Origin: Candidatus Contubernalis alkalaceticus
GTDB lineage: Bacteria; Bacillota; Dethiobacteria; SKNC01
NCBI RefSeq assembly: GCF_022558445.1
Contig: NZ_CP054699.1
Coordinates: forward strand, 762,001-826,000
Reading direction: 5' to 3'
Length of the DNA: 64,000 nucleotides
Below the pieces are notes generated by a model that had not been told where the DNA came from, did no database searches, and worked only from the letters and a program-made list of their open reading frames with translations. How positions within the stretch are numbered: the stretch's first letter is position 1; each line of letters starts with the position of its first letter. Below are positions 54,916 through 64,000 of the stretch, piece after piece. The translations under genes and the position numbers were made by a program.

Positions 54916-55977
54916 ATGTATTCTCCTTTTACATTAGACATAAGTCCCATGGAACGATTGTTCCTCATCAACTTTGAGAAAGATCCGGACGAAATCTACA
55001 TTGGCTTTGAGCCGCAGTGGTTTGATGATGCTTCCTACGGCACAGGCTTAAGAATTATAGCCTGGCGCAAGGACGGCTATATCGATGTGTATCAGCAACC
55101 TGGCCTAACCAAAGAGGATAAAATAGACGTAGCAGCAAAGGGGTTGGCTGATACCACTATAAGTCCCATGACCAATGCCTGGTTTAGCGTAACTACAGGC
55201 GGCGTTGATGTGGTCTTCGCCTTTGAGGACAAAGCTGGCCGCAAGGTGGAAGTTGAAATTGTGGAAAAAAGCCAGAAGCCAACCAAACCCTTTTCGCTAT
55301 TGGCGCCTGTGGGAAGCTCCTCGGCTAATCCTTCGTCTCTACCGTTCTATCTGATGTTTAAGTTTGATTTTGTCCGCCGGGCCAATACTGATGTAACTAT
55401 CAGCATTAACGGCCGCACTCATAAAGCAGATACCTTCCCATTCCCACTTAATGGTTCTCGCGTGTATTTCATGCGTTATAGTGCCGATACGTTTCTGGTG
55501 GACTGGTGCCCGGCACAGTCACAGGCGCTTGAGCCACTTAGAGGGGAAGGAAACAAGCTTTACGGGCCCAATGACACTCTTTATGAGCTTTTAGAGCAAC
55601 AAAACTGTCCATCCTTTGCCCGCATTAGTTCAAGCCGTAAAAGCCATAGCTTTGCAGCCGAGTTTCACCCACCCTTTCCAGAAATTACCCACATCACAGA
55701 TAATACTTCCCTTAGCGGCGAATTCGTCCTTAGCGGGGATGAGTCTGCAGGGGTGGTGAGAGGTACTTATGAGGTTAGCCGCAGTGGTGAAGAGGTGGAG
55801 GTAACCCTTAACCCCAGCGGCGGGTGGGAGCCACGCCCCAGGACCCTTTTCTTGAAGTTCTTGTTTAACGCCGGCAAGCTCTTCCGCCAGTGGCCAAAAA
55901 CTTACCTGTGGACGGCAAAGATCAAGTTTAGTGAAGGCGCCCCGCCCTTTATGGAGTCCAGGTGGACGAGGATCTAA
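54916..55977 (+). CDS. Hypothetical protein, beta-rich (353 residues)
   Basis: Starts at ATG after ACTGGAGGG. All-beta pattern with many Trp/Phe residues; carries IYIGFEPQWFDD at 27-38 and an FPFPLNGSRVYFMRYSADTF stretch. No signal peptide. Looks like two lipocalin/hydroxyneurosporene-synthase-like beta domains, but not recognised with any certainty. Higher GC than neighbours; single gene between gaps. Confidence 0.75.
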   Translation: MYSPFTLDISPMERLFLINFEKDPDEIYIGFEPQWFDDASYGTGLRIIAWRKDGYIDVYQQPGLTKEDKIDVAAKGLADTTISPMTNAWFSVTTGGVDVVFAFEDKAGRKVEVEIVEKSQKPTKPFSLLAPVGSSSANPSSLPFYLMFKFDFVRRANTDVTISINGRTHKADTFPFPLNGSRVYFMRYSADTFLVDWCPAQSQALEPLRGEGNKLYGPNDTLYELLEQQNCPSFARISSSRKSHSFAAEFHPPFPEITHITDNTSLSGEFVLSGDESAGVVRGTYEVSRSGEEVEVTLNPSGGWEPRPRTLFLKFLFNAGKLFRQWPKTYLWTAKIKFSEGAPPFMESRWTRI

Positions 55978-56134
55978 CCCAAGGTGCTAGGCGTTAGGTG
56001 TTAGACATTTTGGAATTAGCAGTGTCCGAGAAGAAATTCTTTCAAACAATGATTCGTGATAATTATTTGTATTATCAATTTTTTAACTGAACAATATCTT
56101 CCCTCACCGGACGATAAAGGTTAGGAGGGATAGT

Positions 56135-56419
56135 ATTAAATCAAAGAAACAAATGGGAATTATTATATTTGTGTTTTCGCTTCTAATATGGAGTACAATT
56201 GCTGTAATTGATTATAGACAGGTTTGTCTTCACTTTGAAAAACCTATTTTTGCAATAGGTACACAGACTCAAGATGATGGTGGTTCTGGGTTATATAAAG
56301 GTCTGGGTTACTCCTTTTTGATAAATGGAAATTTTATGCCAGAAGATGAATTTCCAGGTGTAACTCATGTGAATTTCTATTTATTTGGGAATATGGTGGA
56401 GCAGCGAATCAGAGAATAA
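56135..56419 (+). CDS. Small membrane-anchored protein, unusual start
   Basis: The first Met (56153) is 25 bases after the AGGAGG site, too far. ATT at 56135 lies six bases after AGGAGG and gives IKSKKQMGIIIFVF, a basic head before a transmembrane helix, the normal signal-anchor layout. The mature part carries DDGGSGLYKGLGYSFLINGNF, known from a hypothetical Bacillota family. 88 residues if ATG, 94 if ATT. Confidence 0.65.
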   Translation: MKSKKQMGIIIFVFSLLIWSTIAVIDYRQVCLHFEKPIFAIGTQTQDDGGSGLYKGLGYSFLINGNFMPEDEFPGVTHVNFYLFGNMVEQRIRE

Positions 56420-56581
56420 TCGTATGAACTTTCACATTCTTTATATATGGTACGTCACAAGGCAGTAATGGCTGAGCTTCACCTAATCCATATAAAGTGG
56501 AGTTTAAAGAAGAAATTATACAAAAATTGTCATTCTTCTAAAAGCCCCTACCTCTAAACTGAAAGTGTAGGTGGGGGAGGT

Positions 56582-57028
56582 TCAATCAATTTGTTCTTTT
56601 TCCTTTAGCAGTCCCTTGATTAACCCCAGCCTGTTCTGTGCCCGACGATACATGATATAGTCCACGATGTTCGCTGCACAGACAATGCCCAGTATGATGA
56701 ACAATGCAGGTATGAATTCTACTTTGCTCTCCGTTTCACTGCCTGTCACCACCATGTATAAGAACACAATTAGTGCTGTGACGGATAAAGCGATGACATT
56801 GTTTATGAAGAAATAATTCCGGGGATTTGCCAGTTTGATGGAGATTATCGATGTCAGCCATTCTGTGATGAAACCGATAACAAATCCAATCCCTCCGGTG
56901 GCCAAGATCAGCATTAATCTGTAGGAAGTCGATACGGTGACATTGGCATTGAACTGCAGGATAACGCCGATAAAGATACCCAGAAAAAATGACTTTATGA
57001 TGTTTTCCAAATGAACCTTTTCCATCAT
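56582..57028 (-). CDS. DUF3021 membrane protein
   Basis: 148 residues with four hydrophobic helices (FFLGIFIGVILQF, LMLILATGGIGFVIG, NNVIALSVTALIVFLYMVV, FIPALFIILGIVCAA). DUF3021 proteins sit next to LytTR regulators and may sense or inhibit them at the membrane. Starts 8 bp after the LytTR gene stop with GGAGGACG. Intact. Confidence 0.88.
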   Translation of the reverse strand: MMEKVHLENIIKSFFLGIFIGVILQFNANVTVSTSYRLMLILATGGIGFVIGFITEWLTSIISIKLANPRNYFFINNVIALSVTALIVFLYMVVTGSETESKVEFIPALFIILGIVCAANIVDYIMYRRAQNRLGLIKGLLKEKEQID

Positions 57029-57035
57029 CGTCCTC

Positions 57036-57575
57036 CTATATTTTCAACGTACTTCTGAGTTTTTTTGAGTACATTTTAGACACTTCCAGTTCCACATTGT
57101 TATACATTCTCAGTACGTATCGCGAGTTGAACCAGGGGATGATTTCTTTTACGTGCAGCAGATTCACCAATTGCGACTTGTTGACACGTATGAACCCCTT
57201 TTCTGCCCATATGCTCTCATAATACTGTAGTGTTTCTTTCATCCTGTAATGATTCGTCGCAGTGTATGCCATGATGCCATCCGGGCCTGCTTCGAGATAT
57301 GATATATCCTTGTATTCGATAACGGCGAACTTATTATCGTTGAACCCTGTAACAGTATTTGGATAATGCAAGCCTTTTTGGACGCTGGATACCAAAAGTT
57401 GAATAACATCCATATAATCGATGGCATCAAAAACAACAGCAAGTTTTCCGGCCGGTATGACATACCCTCTTTCCACCAGTACCAGATTACTATCCTCTAT
57501 TATCTCAATCTGGTACTTGGATAATTCCTGTTTAAGTTTTTCATAGACTTTGCCGGAACCCAGTATTTGAACCAT
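57036..57575 (-). CDS. LytTR-family DNA-binding regulator
   Basis: 179 residues. The C-terminal 95 form a LytTR domain: YLEAGPDGIMAYT, RMKETLQYYESIW, FIRVNKSQLVNLLHVKEI and SRYVLRMYNNVELEVSKMYSKKLRSTL. The N-terminal part is a short helical/sensor region without a receiver domain. LytTR proteins bind direct repeats near promoters. Paired with DUF3021 and just downstream of the serine hydrolase on the same strand; the three genes may be one operon. Confidence 0.9.
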   Translation of the reverse strand: MVQILGSGKVYEKLKQELSKYQIEIIEDSNLVLVERGYVIPAGKLAVVFDAIDYMDVIQLLVSSVQKGLHYPNTVTGFNDNKFAVIEYKDISYLEAGPDGIMAYTATNHYRMKETLQYYESIWAEKGFIRVNKSQLVNLLHVKEIIPWFNSRYVLRMYNNVELEVSKMYSKKLRSTLKI

Positions 57576-57601
57576 CGTCTCTCCTAATCGTCACCGAATA
57601 T

Positions 57602-58783
57602 TTATTCTATTATCATTTTATCATATATCATCCTTATTCTAATCAATTCCTGTATACTTTTTTCCATGAAATCAAGTGAGCCGAAATTGGCAATGAAGTA
57701 GGTATCCTTATCCTTATCGTAGAACATGTATGTCCCGGTAATTCCCATACCGCCATAAACATTCGTCATTGACCTTAACAGGAACGACAGCTCACTGAAA
57801 TCGAAATACATCATGCCCATCCCATAATATATACCTTTTTCGAACCTTTCACTGAAGTCGGTCATCTGCTGATGGACTTCATCTGATACCAGATTGCCAT
57901 TTTCCAGAGCCATCATGAAAGTCAACAAATCATCCATCGTCGTAACAATGCCGCCGCTGGACCAGTCGATGGATAATGCGTTTCTCCCGCTGAAGTCAAT
58001 GCCATTTAAATATATTCCCAGAATCTCCGCCGGCTCTTCCTGATAAAACAGCAGATAACTGTCCTTCATATCCAGAGGTTCAAAGATTCTTTCTTGTAAT
58101 ATGTCGGAATAAGATTTTCCTTCTATAGCCTCCATGATTAATCCCAGAAGAATGTAACCTGTATCCGAATAATGAAATTGCTGCTCCGGTTTACCCACAG
58201 GCTTTTGATGCTCCCTGGTAAAAGCAATCAGTTCTTCCGAAGTAAACAAAAGATCAGGGTTATCAGTAATCAGCTCCTCCATTGTCTTTCCACTTTTCAC
58301 AGGATCTCCAAAATAACAACCGACGCCTGATGTGTGCTTTAGCAAGTGCCTTATGGTAACCTGATGGCTATAGTCCGTACCATTTAACACAAATAATCCT
58401 TCAAGAATATCGTCATCCAGCCAGGCCCTGATTGTATCGTCAAAGCTGATCCTGCCTTCATCCACCAGTATGCCAAAAACCGTCGCACACATGGTTTTCC
58501 CCACACTGGCCGAATGATACTGGCTGTCTATTTTAACCGGCTGATTCGAAGACAGGCTTTTAGTACCTATGGCAAATTGCTGAAGGGAGCCTGTTTTGTT
58601 GGAGTAGATGGTAAGCAGAGCACTGGATAACGAATCGTTCTCGTCTACCAGTTTTTCTAAGTGCTTCTGAATCCCTTCACGAACCGCCTCTTCAGAAATC
58701 GGCCTATTCATATTTGCCAGCATTCCTAATCCTATGATACCGATAACAACGACACCCACCAATATCTTCCACTTTAAATTCAT
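57602..58783 (-). CDS. Membrane-anchored serine hydrolase (class C beta-lactamase-like)
   Basis: 393 residues. A single N-terminal transmembrane helix (WKILVGVVVIGIIGLGM), then the serine beta-lactamase fold facing outside: SxxK in HSASVGKT, YxN-like YSDTGY and a C-terminal SSGGIVTT region. Typical for esterases or D-amino-peptidases rather than resistance enzymes. Start ATG follows AAGGTGGTCAATA. First of the minus-strand cluster. Confidence 0.87.
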   Translation of the reverse strand: MNLKWKILVGVVVIGIIGLGMLANMNRPISEEAVREGIQKHLEKLVDENDSLSSALLTIYSNKTGSLQQFAIGTKSLSSNQPVKIDSQYHSASVGKTMCATVFGILVDEGRISFDDTIRAWLDDDILEGLFVLNGTDYSHQVTIRHLLKHTSGVGCYFGDPVKSGKTMEELITDNPDLLFTSEELIAFTREHQKPVGKPEQQFHYSDTGYILLGLIMEAIEGKSYSDILQERIFEPLDMKDSYLLFYQEEPAEILGIYLNGIDFSGRNALSIDWSSGGIVTTMDDLLTFMMALENGNLVSDEVHQQMTDFSERFEKGIYYGMGMMYFDFSELSFLLRSMTNVYGGMGITGTYMFYDKDKDTYFIANFGSLDFMEKSIQELIRIRMIYDKMIIE

Positions 58784-59195
58784 TATTGACCACCTTCCCT
58801 TTCAAATATATCATGGATATATAATACTTCATGTTGTAAAAGGAATAAACGAGTTTCCGTCAAGTGGTCAGAATTTAAGGTTAAGACGTCTTTTGGAGTT
58901 GTTAAGAAGACCATAGGCATTCACTGGTTGGGCCAATAATCAATTCCTGATAGAGTTGGACAAAGTTGCAAAAGAAATTCCAGAATCGATGGAAAGAAAT
59001 ATGAACAGGGGGAAAATATTGCTCCTGCATAGAATATAAAAGAAGAGAGGGAAAGCAGTATGGTAAGGAAAAGGAATAAAATGTAAATTGTTGAAATTCT
59101 AATGATAAGATTTTGCATATCAGAAGGACTATACCAAAAACTAAACATAAATAAGTATTGAAGCCGTATTCTCAAGCTATAGGGGGAGATAAGTA
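58784..59195. other. Divergent intergenic region
   Basis: 412 bp between the minus-strand hydrolase and the plus-strand moaE-like gene. It should hold both promoters. No gene seen; GTCTT ... AAGAC inverted pieces lie at about 58890-58915. Confidence 0.4.
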
Positions 59196-59606
59196 ATGAC
59201 TAACGAAAGAATTAAAAAAGAATCACCATCCATTGACGAATGGTTAAAGGAGGCCAAAAAGGATCCTGCGGCTGCGAAGGTCGGAATGTTTCTAGTTCAT
59301 AATGGTGTTGTCCGCCAAACCCCGAAAGCAAAGGTTCGCCGGGGGGTTGATGATGGTTCGCTGGTTGAGAGCATGGAATTCTCCTATGATGAAGCAAAGG
59401 TTAATGCAGCGATTGCGGAAACCTACAAGATGAATGGAATTTTTTATATTAAGGTGTGGCTTAATGAAGGCCGGCTTGAGATCGGCGAGGACATCATGTA
59501 TGTATTAATTGGCGGCGATATTAGGCCTCATGTTGTTGATGCTCTTCAGTTTCTGGTGGGAAAAATCAAAACGGAATGTGTTACGGAAATAGAGAATAAA
59601 GCGTGA
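59196..59606 (+). CDS. MoaE-like protein
   Basis: 136 residues after AGGGGGAGA. The pattern VRQTPKAKVRRGV, YDEAKVNAAIAET and GRLEIGEDIMYVLIGGDIRP resembles the molybdopterin synthase large subunit MoaE, with the C-terminal LVGKIKTECVTEIE. MoaE puts sulfur into molybdopterin together with MoaD; neither MoaD nor other moa genes are nearby. Family assignment is likely, function in this organism unproven. Confidence 0.7.
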   Translation: MTNERIKKESPSIDEWLKEAKKDPAAAKVGMFLVHNGVVRQTPKAKVRRGVDDGSLVESMEFSYDEAKVNAAIAETYKMNGIFYIKVWLNEGRLEIGEDIMYVLIGGDIRPHVVDALQFLVGKIKTECVTEIENKA

Positions 59607-59678
59607 ATTGTAAAAAGTGGAAGAGGAAAGTTCTAAATAGACCTCAATGATCCATTGAGTTTAAGGAGAAATATATAA

Positions 59679-59912
59679 ATGAGAAAAGGTATTTGTCCAA
59701 AATGTAATTCCCAAGAGGTGTATTCCGGAGAAAATATCAGTTTCAAAAAGGGGCCTTATTCGATCAATACAATTCACATGGGAGGAGTACTGGGTTCTCA
59801 GGCGGCCCTGGACAATTACGTCTGCTGTGAATGCGGATACGTGGAAAGCTACATTAGCCATCCCAAAGATTTAAAAAAGATATCTGTACAGTGGGAGAAG
59901 GTAAGGTCTTAG
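59679..59912 (+). CDS. Small zinc-ribbon protein
   Basis: 77 residues after AAGGAGAAATA. Two CxxC pairs (CPKCNSQE and CCECGYVE) form a zinc ribbon around a hydrophobic middle. Likely a nucleic-acid- or protein-binding small protein of unknown role. Intact. Confidence 0.75.
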   Translation: MRKGICPKCNSQEVYSGENISFKKGPYSINTIHMGGVLGSQAALDNYVCCECGYVESYISHPKDLKKISVQWEKVRS

Positions 59913-59948
59913 ACCTATGATATATTGATTAAAATGTGAGGTGCAGCC

Positions 59949-60316
59949 ATGAAAATAAAATATCCTGCAATTGGAATATGCGGGCTTTCCTGCAGGCTGT
60001 GCCCCAGGTACAATACGGAGGCGAAAAGCCGGTGTTTGGGCTGCAAAAGCGAAGACAGGATGGCTGTCGGCTGTCCCTTTATCACCTGTGCGGTAAAGAA
60101 AAAAGGGGTTGAGTTCAATTACTAAGAGAGATGCTGCAGGAGTATAATGAAGGGCGCTCAAAAAATTATTACTGCATCGCTGCGAAAGTTTTAGAAATTG
60201 ACGAATTAAAAGAAGCATTGGACAGGGCAAAAAAAGAGTCTGAGGGATTGAAGATGAAAGAGAAATCCAAACTGCTTCATTCTATACTGGATGAGGTTGC
60301 TGCTCAGAAAAAATGA
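59949..60316 (+). pseudogene. DUF3795 zinc-rich protein, internally deleted
   Basis: The start IGICGLSCRLCPRYN and CLGCKSED is the DUF3795 Cys-rich module. It stops after VEFNY, where the middle is lost, and the rest (EMLQEYNEGRSKNYYCIAAKVLEIDELKEALD) follows in another frame to 60316. The missing part is about 40 residues compared with usual members. Probably inactive. Confidence 0.7.
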
Positions 60317-60371
60317 AGTAAGATATAGACTAAGTCAGTATTATCATATCTTTAAAGTGGGGCTGTTATCG

Positions 60372-61925
60372 ATGCAAACAATATTACCATTTTTCATTAT
60401 GTTAGTAATAGCTGGAGCATTTACGTCTGCCCTGGCTGTTTATGTATTTAAGCACCGCAAGGTCCCAGGTGTTTTTCCTTTTATTTTGTTGATGGTATGT
60501 GCTTCCATATGGTCTTTAGGTTATGCAATGGAACTGTACAGTTTAACTTTTGAGAGTAAATTGTTTTGGTTGAATGTTAAGGTAACCGGTGCTATATTAG
60601 CTCCTGTTTTTTGGTTAGCCCTGGTTTTGGAATATTCGGGTCGCAAGTCCTGGGTTCAGGGAAAGCGCCTGTTTTACTGGTGCGTAATACCGTTATTGGC
60701 AATTTTATTAATTTGGACCAATGAATTTCACCACCTGATTAGGCTGGACGCGAGATTAATTGAATTTAATGCAATTACATATATTGAAATTACCCGCACC
60801 TCACTATCGTGGTTGTTTTTCTCTTATGGCTATATGAATATATTTTTATGCCTGATAATATTATTGGATGGATTATTCAGCAAGGGTTACTACTGGCAGC
60901 AGTTTGTAATTCTATTAATCAGTCTATTATTGCCTTTAGGATCCGATGCTGCAAATATGATGGGGTTTTTATATCCTTTCAACATAACTCCTTTATTATT
61001 TATTCCTTCGGGTCTTTTAATTGCCTGGGGATTATATCGCTATAAATTATTTGATATTCAGCCAATTGCCCGGGACAAAGTTATTGATATGATGGAGAGC
61101 GGTATACTGGTGGTTAATACCGACAAGCAGATTGTTGATTATAATATTAGAGCTGCTCAAATTATTGATAATGAACAGGATGAACAGGGCGGTTCTATGT
61201 CCTGGTATGTAGTTTCAGAAGTACTAAAAAAATGGCCGAAATGGGCGGCTGCTTATGACTGCCCTGAGGAATCAAGTTTTGAAATCAAGATGTCTCAAAA
61301 GGGTGGAGAACAGTATTATCGGGTGAGGACCAATCCCCTCTTAGATTCCCGGGAGGTTTTAGTCGGGTATTTATCAATTATCGATGATATTTCTGATCAA
61401 AAATTAAAAGAACAAGAATTGACCCACCTGGCAACTAGCGATAGTTTGACGGGAATAGCTAACAGAAGGTATTATCTGGAATTATCTGATAAGATATTTT
61501 CTGCCGCCAGGCGGTACAATCATAAACTATCTTTACTAATGTTAGATTTAGACAACTTCAAAAAAATAAACGATACTTACGGACATAGAACAGGAGATCT
61601 GTTGCTTAAAAAATTTGTGGTGGTTTGCCATGATATAATACGCAGTTCAGATGTGTTTGGACGGATTGGCGGCGAAGAGTTTGCAATAACTCTTCCTGAA
61701 ACAGGCTTAACAGAGGCTTTTTATGCGGCAAAACGTATCCGGCAAAAAGTTGCTGATGTTAAACTGGATATCGGCAGAGGAGAAATGATTAGTTTTACCG
61801 TAAGTATTGGTGTTGCTGTAAAAGTGCCGGATGACAGATGTTTTGAAGATATACTGTTACGGGCGGACAATGCTTTATATGAAGCAAAGATTGAAAGAAA
61901 TATGGTGAAAATTCAGGGCGGTTAA
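60372..61925 (+). CDS. Membrane diguanylate cyclase (7TM sensor plus GGDEF)
   Basis: 517 residues from ATG 60372 (GTGGGG weak site; ATG at 60291 lies in the previous gene). Seven hydrophobic helices in about 1-230 (7TM histidine-kinase-type sensor), a PAS-like region about 240-345 and a GGDEF domain with the active site RIGGEEF at 433-437 and the RSSD I-site five residues before. The intact A-site predicts c-di-GMP synthesis with product inhibition, linked to biofilm or sporulation decisions. Intact. Confidence 0.9.
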   Translation: MQTILPFFIMLVIAGAFTSALAVYVFKHRKVPGVFPFILLMVCASIWSLGYAMELYSLTFESKLFWLNVKVTGAILAPVFWLALVLEYSGRKSWVQGKRLFYWCVIPLLAILLIWTNEFHHLIRLDARLIEFNAITYIEITRTSLSWLFFSYGYMNIFLCLIILLDGLFSKGYYWQQFVILLISLLLPLGSDAANMMGFLYPFNITPLLFIPSGLLIAWGLYRYKLFDIQPIARDKVIDMMESGILVVNTDKQIVDYNIRAAQIIDNEQDEQGGSMSWYVVSEVLKKWPKWAAAYDCPEESSFEIKMSQKGGEQYYRVRTNPLLDSREVLVGYLSIIDDISDQKLKEQELTHLATSDSLTGIANRRYYLELSDKIFSAARRYNHKLSLLMLDLDNFKKINDTYGHRTGDLLLKKFVVVCHDIIRSSDVFGRIGGEEFAITLPETGLTEAFYAAKRIRQKVADVKLDIGRGEMISFTVSIGVAVKVPDDRCFEDILLRADNALYEAKIERNMVKIQGG

Positions 61926-61948
61926 GTATCCTGGAAATATTATAGTTT

Positions 61949-62118
61949 CGCGGGGTTTACCCTCCTTACCGGCGATGATGAAAGCTACCAGGTCGGTGTA
62001 ATAATTGTGCCCTCTTATGCAGCTAAAGGCCTGGAATTTGACGGGGTGCTGATAGTCAACCTGGAAGTTAAGTATCACAAAAATGAATTAGATACAAACT
62101 CCTTTATGTAGCTGTGAC
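61949..62118 (+). pseudogene. Fragment duplicated from the HelD-type gene
   Basis: About 170 bp matches 53950-54118 closely (TTACCCTCCTTACCGGCGAT and GGGGTGCTGATAGTCA), and is cut off on both sides after GCTGTGACCC. It codes only motif V of the helicase. Confidence 0.85.
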
Positions 62119-62296
62119 CCTGGAGGCCGGGAAGCTTTCTTTAGGAGATGCATTCATTAAAGAAAACACCGGTGATTTTTGGGGTTTAATTGGAACAAGG
62201 CCCTATATGCGTGCCTTAATGGGAATGGCTGACTGTTTGTGGAATATTGGTCAGAGGAAGGAAGCCCTTGCTATTTATCAAAATATTGTTTTGTGA
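62114..62296 (+). pseudogene. Fragment of a TPR-type protein
   Basis: 60 residues in frame: GDFWGLIGTRPYMRALMGMADCLWNIGQRKEALAIYQ has the TPR-like W/G/A pattern. No start site, cut at the left by the helicase fragment. Non-functional remnant. Confidence 0.5.
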
Positions 62297-62353
62297 GAAA
62301 CATTCTTTTCATATGTTTTTATGCAACACTGCTAAGTAAAAATATGGTTCATG

Positions 62354-62380
62354 GCTTCCTTGATCAGGGAAGCTTTTTTT
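62354..62380 (+). terminator. Rho-independent terminator
   Basis: Stem GCTTCC-GGAAGC with a T7 run at 62374-62380. It ends transcription from the left before the collagen gene. Confidence 0.8.
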
Positions 62381-62445
62381 ATTATTACCCCGTACCCTGA
62401 TACAGAATTGCAGGAACAATTGTTCACTGTTGCATGTAAAGTGTA

Positions 62446-62472
62446 ACAATTTATATATTTTTTCATACATTA
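62446..62472 (+). promoter_or_regulatory. Sigma-K/E-type promoter of the collagen-like gene
   Basis: AC (62446-62447), 16-bp spacer, CATACATTA (62464-62472), which fits the known sigma-K form AC-N16-CATANNNTA. The -10 also matches the sigma-E form CATACANT. It points to mother-cell transcription late in sporulation. Confidence 0.55.
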
Positions 62473-62475
62473 TAA

Positions 62476-63771
<1,296 letters not shown>

Positions 63772-63810
63772 ATAGACAAATAAAATTGTTAATCAAGATT
63801 ATCATAATGA

Positions 63811-63844
63811 GAAAGCACCTTTTCGATAATGAATCGGTGCTTTC
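63811..63844 (+). terminator. Terminator after the collagen-like gene
   Basis: GAAAGCACC pairs with GGTGCTTTC across a 16-bp loop. Confidence 0.65.
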
Positions 63845-63859
63845 TTATATAAAAGTCCA

Positions 63860-64000
63860 TAAATATAATGATTATAATAACCTTAAGCTGGCCGCTCACA
63901 ACCATTTAAGCCTCCGGCCCGGTTATAAAGTTTCTGTCGCTGTCTTGCAGAGAGCACACGAACTTTATCCTGAACAAGTAGCTACTTTCTTTTTTTCGTT
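63860..64000 (+). other. Possible coding fragment at the window end
   Basis: One frame reads LAAHNHLSLRPGYKVSVAVL and continues open to the edge, with no start in sight. It may be a gene fragment; unrecognised. Confidence 0.25.

Overview
The window is AT-rich DNA from a spore-forming Gram-positive bacterium, most likely a clostridial (Bacillota, Peptococcaceae-like) species. The grounds are strong purine-rich ribosome-binding sites, frequent TTG/GTG starts, an exosporium-type collagen-like protein behind a mother-cell-sigma-like promoter, and DUF3795, DUF3021/LytTR and CPBP genes. No rRNA, tRNA or CRISPR array was seen.

Bases 1-54,000 are a defence and toxin-antitoxin island heavily attacked by insertion sequences. 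In order it holds: a TOTE-type primase/nuclease gene that lost its helicase core; an IS3 element nested in an older transposase remnant; a truncated IS21; a PLD-nuclease/helicase gene broken by IS21, a second IS3 and a frameshift; small housekeeping-like genes (MazG-like, HIT); and an intact six-gene cluster (13.2-20.6 kb) of MutL/MORC-type GHKL ATPase, Z1 helicase, PD-(D/E)XK protein, C5 cytosine methylase, HaeIII-type endonuclease and Vsr nuclease. Next come a 614-codon HD-like/PD-(D/E)XK gene cut by an IS66; an intact operon of an unrecognised nuclease-like protein, SIR2 and HerA; a stand-alone PD-(D/E)XK protein and a 1406-residue STAND NTPase with an N-terminal nuclease; and an intact MqsA/Panacea-type antitoxin whose toxin gene is cut by both an IS1634 and an IS66. 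After these lie a tyrosine recombinase behind a LexA-like box, two damaged CPBP protease copies, an MNT/HEPN pair, a PIN/RHH pair, and an MFS gene cut by a second IS66 and then joined to a broken HelD-type helicase.

Bases 54,300-64,000 are quieter: a PPC/DUF296 protein, an unknown 353-residue protein, a serine hydrolase with a LytTR regulator and DUF3021 membrane protein, a MoaE-like protein, a zinc-ribbon protein, a broken DUF3795 gene, a membrane diguanylate cyclase and the collagen-like protein.

Five insertions could be unpicked to the base by their target-site duplications (3 bp for one IS3, 3 bp for the second, 8 bp for each of three IS66, 6 bp for IS1634), and each removal restores an open reading frame. 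A dispersed hairpin repeat (GGAGATTC...GAATCTCC type), sometimes attached to a core of about 220 bp, separates many of the modules and shows compensatory stem changes. All functions are inferred from reading the translated sequence; no database search was run.
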